From Desulfovibrionaceae bacterium (GTDB lineage: Bacteria > Desulfobacterota > Desulfovibrionia > Desulfovibrionales > Desulfovibrionaceae), in the NCBI GenBank assembly GCA_009783115.1, contig WRHT01000074.1, positions 1 through 7,102 on the forward strand: a DNA stretch of 7,102 nt, read 5' to 3'. Under the pieces are notes generated by a model, which worked only from the letters and a program-made list of their open reading frames with translations, did not search any database and was not told the origin of the DNA. Below are positions 6,795 to 7,102 of the stretch, piece by piece; the stretch's first letter is position 1; every line of letters begins with the position of its first letter. The translations under genes and the position numbers were made by a program.

Positions 6795-7102
6795 TTACTT
6801 TTTGGGCAGGGGGGCGAGGAGCATGTGCAAGGTGCGCCCTTCGGCCCTGGCCTCCTGATCCACCTTGGCCACGTCCTTGGTGTCTTCAATAACCCTGTCC
6901 AACATGATTTGGCCGCGATCCTTGTGCACTATCTCCCGACCGCGGAAAAAAATGGTCACCTTGCAGCGATCTCCGCCCCCGATGAAGCGGCGGATATGTC
7001 CGAGCTTGGTCTGGTAATCGTGTTCATCGGTCTTGGGGCGCAGCTTGATTTCCTTGAGCTGCACCACTACCTGGCGTTTCTTGGCTTCCTGCTTTTTTTT
7101 CT
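6795..7102 (-). CDS. infC: Translation initiation factor IF-3, C-terminal domain, 5' end beyond the window
   Basis: IF-3 binds the 30S subunit, keeps it free of 50S and checks start codon and initiator tRNA selection. Only the C-terminal part is present, about 102 codons reading leftward to the TAA at 6795-6797; the N-terminal domain lies past the right edge. The visible sequence starts in the Lys-rich interdomain linker (KKKQEAKKRQ) and passes into the C-terminal domain with VQLKEIKLRPKTDEHDYQ, GDRCKVTIFFRGRE around the central strands, and a final LHMLLAPLPKK. All of these match the family. The reading frame continues unbroken across a GTG at 7067 to the edge, so that GTG is an internal Val, not a start. 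It is followed by an 81-base gap and rpmI, as in most bacteria. Confidence 0.97.
   Translation of the reverse strand, partial: KKKQEAKKRQVVVQLKEIKLRPKTDEHDYQTKLGHIRRFIGGGDRCKVTIFFRGREIVHKDRGQIMLDRVIEDTKDVAKVDQEARAEGRTLHMLLAPLPKK

Noticed and set aside
7065..7067. A GTG as the infC start, giving a 90-residue protein
   Set aside because: The frame continues upstream with the Lys-rich IF-3 linker to the window edge, so this codon is an internal valine.
1..7102. CRISPR, insertion sequence, tRNA, toxin-antitoxin or novel defence cassette
   Set aside because: I saw no direct repeat array, transposase, terminal inverted repeats or tRNA cloverleaf. Nearly every base belongs to a recognised housekeeping gene.

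Overview
This window is a GC-rich stretch of bacterial chromosome. Every supportable gene lies on the minus strand, in one tightly packed array, so transcription runs from the right edge to the left edge. In transcription order it reads: infC (translation initiation factor IF-3, 5' part outside the window), rpmI (ribosomal protein L35), rplT (L20), pheS and pheT (the two subunits of phenylalanyl-tRNA synthetase), a small MerR-family regulator, rpe (ribulose-phosphate 3-epimerase) and tkt (transketolase, 3' end outside the window).

The first five genes form the widely conserved bacterial infC-rpmI-rplT-pheS-pheT translation cluster. The continuation pheT-merR-rpe-tkt is less universal. From memory it resembles the arrangement in Desulfovibrio-type sulfate reducers (Desulfovibrionaceae), so I infer an organism of that kind. 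The protein sequences alone do not prove it.

Spacing suggests one operon. The infC-rpmI gap is 81 bases, rpmI-rplT 12, rplT-pheS 44, pheS-pheT 17 and pheT-merR 7; merR and rpe overlap as ATGA, and rpe-tkt is 12 bases. No gene-free stretch exceeds 100 bases, and I see no classical terminator with a U-tract. The only intergenic regions with visible structure are infC-rpmI (a good sigma70-like promoter and a nested inverted repeat ahead of rpmI) and rplT-pheS (a GC-rich hairpin).

Functionally, the right-hand part supplies translation: start-site selection, two large-subunit proteins and Phe-tRNA charging. The left-hand part supplies two enzymes of the non-oxidative pentose phosphate pathway, which make and interconvert ribulose-5-P, xylulose-5-P and ribose-5-P. 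A cysteine-free MerR-type DNA-binding protein sits at the junction. I found no mobile element, CRISPR array, RNA gene, phage gene or defence system. This is a housekeeping region, and the points worth following up are regulatory.
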